DNA of 64,000 nucleotides from CAVQJU01 sp963755195 (GTDB lineage: Bacteria > Acidobacteriota > Vicinamibacteria > Vicinamibacterales > CAVVIG01), in NCBI GenBank assembly GCA_963755195.1, contig CAVWIZ010000002.1:186001-250000 (forward strand). The letters are read 5' to 3'. The first letter of the stretch is position 1, and the number at the start of each line of letters is the position of its first letter. Below are positions 61,973-64,000 of the stretch, piece by piece. Made by a program: the position numbers and the translations under genes. Below the pieces are notes generated by a model, which was not told the origin of the DNA, searched no databases, and worked only from the letters and a program-made list of their open reading frames with translations.

Positions 61973-62845
61973 TCACAGATGTTCCCGCACGATCTGTTCG
62001 AGCGCCGCGATGAAGGTGGGCGACGTGTTGAGCGACGCGGTGCGCCGGAGCGAGGCGCCGGCCTCGCTCGCCGCGCGTGCGGCCTGGATGTCGATGTCGA
62101 ACAGGATCTCGGTGTGATCGCACACAAACCCGATCGGCACGACGAGGAAGCGCCGCACGCCTTCCTTGGCGCGCTTCGTCACCAGCTCGCCCAGGTCGGG
62201 GCCGATCCAGGGCTCGGGCGTGCGGCCGGCGCTTTGGTAGGCGACCTCGTATCGACCGATGCCGGCGCGTTCGGCGACCTGCCGCGCGGTCGCCGCGACC
62301 TCGGCGGCATAGACGTCGCCCGCCTCGATGACACGGGCCGGCAGGCTGTGGGCCGTGAAGATGACGTGTTCGTTCTCTTCTATTCCTGCTTCGCGCACGC
62401 GCTCGGCGAACGCCTCGATCAGGAGCGGATGCGCGTGGAAGGAAGTGACCGGGTCGAAGCGCAGCCCCGCCGGCATCGCCGCCCGCGCGGCGTCCAGGTA
62501 TTTCTGCACGCTCAGGGTGGAAAATTGCGGCGCCATCGGCACGCCGATCACGCGATCGATGCCGCTCGACCGAAGGCCGTCGAGCGCGTCCTTGATGAAC
62601 GGCCGCCAGTTCCGCATGCCGACGGCCACCGGCAGGTCCGCTCCCAGCCTGCGTCCCAGCGCTCCGGCCTGCTCGACCGTGATGGCGGTCAACGGCGAAC
62701 GCCCGCCGATCGCCTCATAGTTGTGCCGCATCTCGGCAATGAGCTCGACCGAGGGCGGCCGCCCGCCGCGGACCAGACGCAGGTACTCCGGCATCTCGTC
62801 GAGCGAGTCCGGCGTCCCGTGGGCCATCAGGAGAACGGCGTTCAT
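61973..62845 (-). CDS. hemH: Ferrochelatase
   Basis: Inserts ferrous iron into protoporphyrin IX to make protoheme; 290 residues, slightly short but complete. Motifs: LLMAHGTPDSLDEM, MRHNYEAIGGRSPL, GMRNWRPFIKDAL, HVIFTAHSLPARVIE with the catalytic His, AYQSAGRTPEPWIGPDL and VVPIGFVCDHTEILFDID with the conserved Glu. Starts at 62845 after a repeat tract and is preceded by hemE. Cytoplasmic or peripheral-membrane enzyme. Confidence 0.95.
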   Translation of the reverse strand: MNAVLLMAHGTPDSLDEMPEYLRLVRGGRPPSVELIAEMRHNYEAIGGRSPLTAITVEQAGALGRRLGADLPVAVGMRNWRPFIKDALDGLRSSGIDRVIGVPMAPQFSTLSVQKYLDAARAAMPAGLRFDPVTSFHAHPLLIEAFAERVREAGIEENEHVIFTAHSLPARVIEAGDVYAAEVAATARQVAERAGIGRYEVAYQSAGRTPEPWIGPDLGELVTKRAKEGVRRFLVVPIGFVCDHTEILFDIDIQAARAASEAGASLRRTASLNTSPTFIAALEQIVREHL

Positions 62846-62851
62846 GCGATT

Positions 62852-63015
62852 GAGAGGTACGAGAGGTTCAAGGGGTTCGAGAGGTTCAACAGGTTCCAGA
62901 GGTTCCAGAGGTTCAAGGGGTTCAAGGGGTTCAAGAGTGCGACAGAATTCGAGAGGCTCGCGGCCGTCAGGTTAGCATTTTTCGAACCTCTCGAACCTCT
63001 CGAACCCCTCGAACC
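62852..63015. repeat. GGTTCGAGA/GGTTCAAGG tandem and inverted array between hemE and hemH
   Basis: Units of 9-10 bp (GAGGTTCAA, GGGGTTCAA, AGGTTCCAG) at 62852-62938 face CTCGAACCT units at 62978-63015. The transcript could fold as a long imperfect hairpin between the two coding regions. Both strands show open frames here, which are compositional artefacts. Confidence 0.9.
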
Positions 63016-63016
63016 A

Positions 63017-64000
63017 CTACGTTCGCGTCTGTTCGTGCACGTATCGTGCGACGGCCTGGACGTGCTCCACCGGTGTCATCGGCAGGATGCCGTGGCCGAG
63101 GTTGAAGATGTGGCCCGGGCGGCCGCCCGCCTTTTCGAGCACTTCGTCGGTGGCCGCGAAGATGCGATCGAGTGGCGCGAGGAGCACGGTCGGATCCAGG
63201 TTGCCCTGAATGGCGCGATCGAAGCCGATGCGCTGCCACGCGTCGTCGAGCGGCGTCCGCCAGTCGGCGCCGATGACGTCGCCTCCGGCCGCACGCAGCT
63301 CGCCGAGAATCGCGCCGGTGCCGACGCCGAAGTGGATCGTCGGCACCCCGTGCGGCGCCAGCCGCTCGAAGATGCGGCGCGTGTGAGGCAGGATGAACTC
63401 ACGATAGTCCTGGGCGTTGAGAACGCCCACCCACGAATCGAAGACCTGCACGCAATCGACGCCGGCCTCGATCTGCGCGACCAGATACTCGCCGATGAGG
63501 TCGGCCAGCAGATCGCAGAAGCGGTGCCACGCCTCAGGATGGCCGTACATCAGGGACTTGGTGTGCGCGAACGAGTTCGAATGGCCGCCCTCGATGGCGT
63601 ACGACGCGAGCGTGAACGGCGCGCCGGCAAACCCGATGAGCGGGACGCGCCCGGCCAGCTCAGTCTGCACCTGACCGATGGCGACGAGGACGTGGCGGAG
63701 CGCTTCGCGCGGCTCGAACCGGCGCACCGCGGCCAAATCCGCCTCGGTCCGCAGGGGATTCTCGATGGCTGGTCCCTCGCCGCGGATGAAGTCGAAGCGG
63801 ATCCCCATCGGCTCGAGCGGCAGGAGCAGGTCGGAAAACAGAATCGCGGCATCGACCTCGATGCGCCGGACCGGCTGCAGCGTCACCGCGGTGGCCAGGT
63901 CGGGAGTCCGGCAGATCTCGAGGAGTGAGTACCGTTCGCGCAGGTCGCGATACTCGCTCATGTATCGCCCGGCCTGCCGCATGAACCAGACCGGCGTGGC
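63017..64000 (-). CDS. hemE: Uroporphyrinogen decarboxylase (5' end beyond window)
   Basis: Decarboxylates uroporphyrinogen III to coproporphyrinogen III. The visible 328 codons begin ATPVWFMRQAGRYMSEYRDLRERY, just inside the conserved N-terminus; the start lies beyond the right edge. Further motifs are AAILFSDLLLPLEPMG, LIGFAGAPFTLASYAIEGG, QIFDSW-like VQVFDSWVGVL, IHFGVGTGAILGEL, VIGADWRTPLDDA, GNLDPTVLL, and GHIFNLGHGILPMTPVEHV at the C-terminus. It heads the hemE-hemH-hemG cluster; hemN/hemF is not in this window. Confidence 0.97.
   Translation of the reverse strand, partial: ATPVWFMRQAGRYMSEYRDLRERYSLLEICRTPDLATAVTLQPVRRIEVDAAILFSDLLLPLEPMGIRFDFIRGEGPAIENPLRTEADLAAVRRFEPREALRHVLVAIGQVQTELAGRVPLIGFAGAPFTLASYAIEGGHSNSFAHTKSLMYGHPEAWHRFCDLLADLIGEYLVAQIEAGVDCVQVFDSWVGVLNAQDYREFILPHTRRIFERLAPHGVPTIHFGVGTGAILGELRAAGGDVIGADWRTPLDDAWQRIGFDRAIQGNLDPTVLLAPLDRIFAATDEVLEKAGGRPGHIFNLGHGILPMTPVEHVQAVARYVHEQTRT

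Noticed and set aside
61862..63928. 688-codon forward frame over hemG, hemH and hemE
   Set aside because: It reads through the GGTTC repeat as RFKGF-type low complexity and opposes three well-identified heme genes.
1..64000. Search for defence systems, secondary-metabolite clusters, prophage or conjugative elements
   Set aside because: No integrase, transposase, phage structural, restriction-modification, toxin-antitoxin or synthase signatures were recognised on either strand.

Overview
The window is a GC-rich bacterial chromosome segment. Its gene content fits Acidobacteriota, probably class Vicinamibacteria: several DUF6152-type secreted proteins, a DUF1592/DUF1552 pair, a DUF1800/DUF1501 pair, many Tat or Sec signal peptides, a PadR regulator with a membrane partner, CarboxypepD-type secreted proteins, and abundant short palindromic and minisatellite repeats between genes. 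The lineage is inferred from gene content only. No insertion sequence, prophage, CRISPR array or rRNA was seen.

Layout. 0.2-11.8 kb: a same-strand run of two-component genes: two NtrC-type sigma-54 activators, two large hybrid kinases, single-domain receivers and a receiver/HD-GYP protein, then a small secreted protein behind a candidate sigma-54 promoter and two more receivers. 11.8-20.4 kb: aldehyde dehydrogenase, a frameshifted multi-TM protein, a cupredoxin lipoprotein, a four-gene reverse-strand cluster of secreted DUF6152-type proteins, and a metallo-beta-lactamase-fold hydrolase. 20.4-29.3 kb: mostly uncharacterised small genes (zinc ribbons, coiled-coil/GAF protein, bactofilin, an adenylate kinase with unusual ends, a RodZ-like HTH fused to RDD). 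29.4-32.4 kb: a tightly overlapping FecR / OmpA-lipoprotein / CHASE2-HD-GYP operon. 32.6-35.3 kb: secreted proteins and a prepilin behind a near-perfect sigma-54 promoter. 35.3-45.5 kb: two sugar-dehydrogenase-type beta-propellers (one fused to six FG-GAP-like repeats), DoxX, nitronate monooxygenase, TonB-C and nitroreductase genes. 45.5-51.8 kb: a reverse-strand operon of MBL-fold, DUF1592, DUF1552 and ankyrin proteins. 52-58.4 kb: PadR operon, two tRNAs (Glu, Lys), DUF1800/DUF1501 pair. 58.4-64 kb: receiver, arginase, methyltransferase, and hemE-hemH-hemG running off the right edge.

How the genes relate. The two sigma-54 activators, the sigma-54-like promoters of the pilin and of the small secreted protein, and the two HD-GYP proteins suggest a surface/lifestyle signalling theme, but no direct link is proven. 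The heme cluster supplies three of the late steps of protoheme synthesis.

Caution for users: about a dozen otherwise well-conserved genes are broken by single-base indels, sometimes compensating pairs. This looks more like uncorrected assembly error than decay, so these genes are described as whole loci with the break marked.
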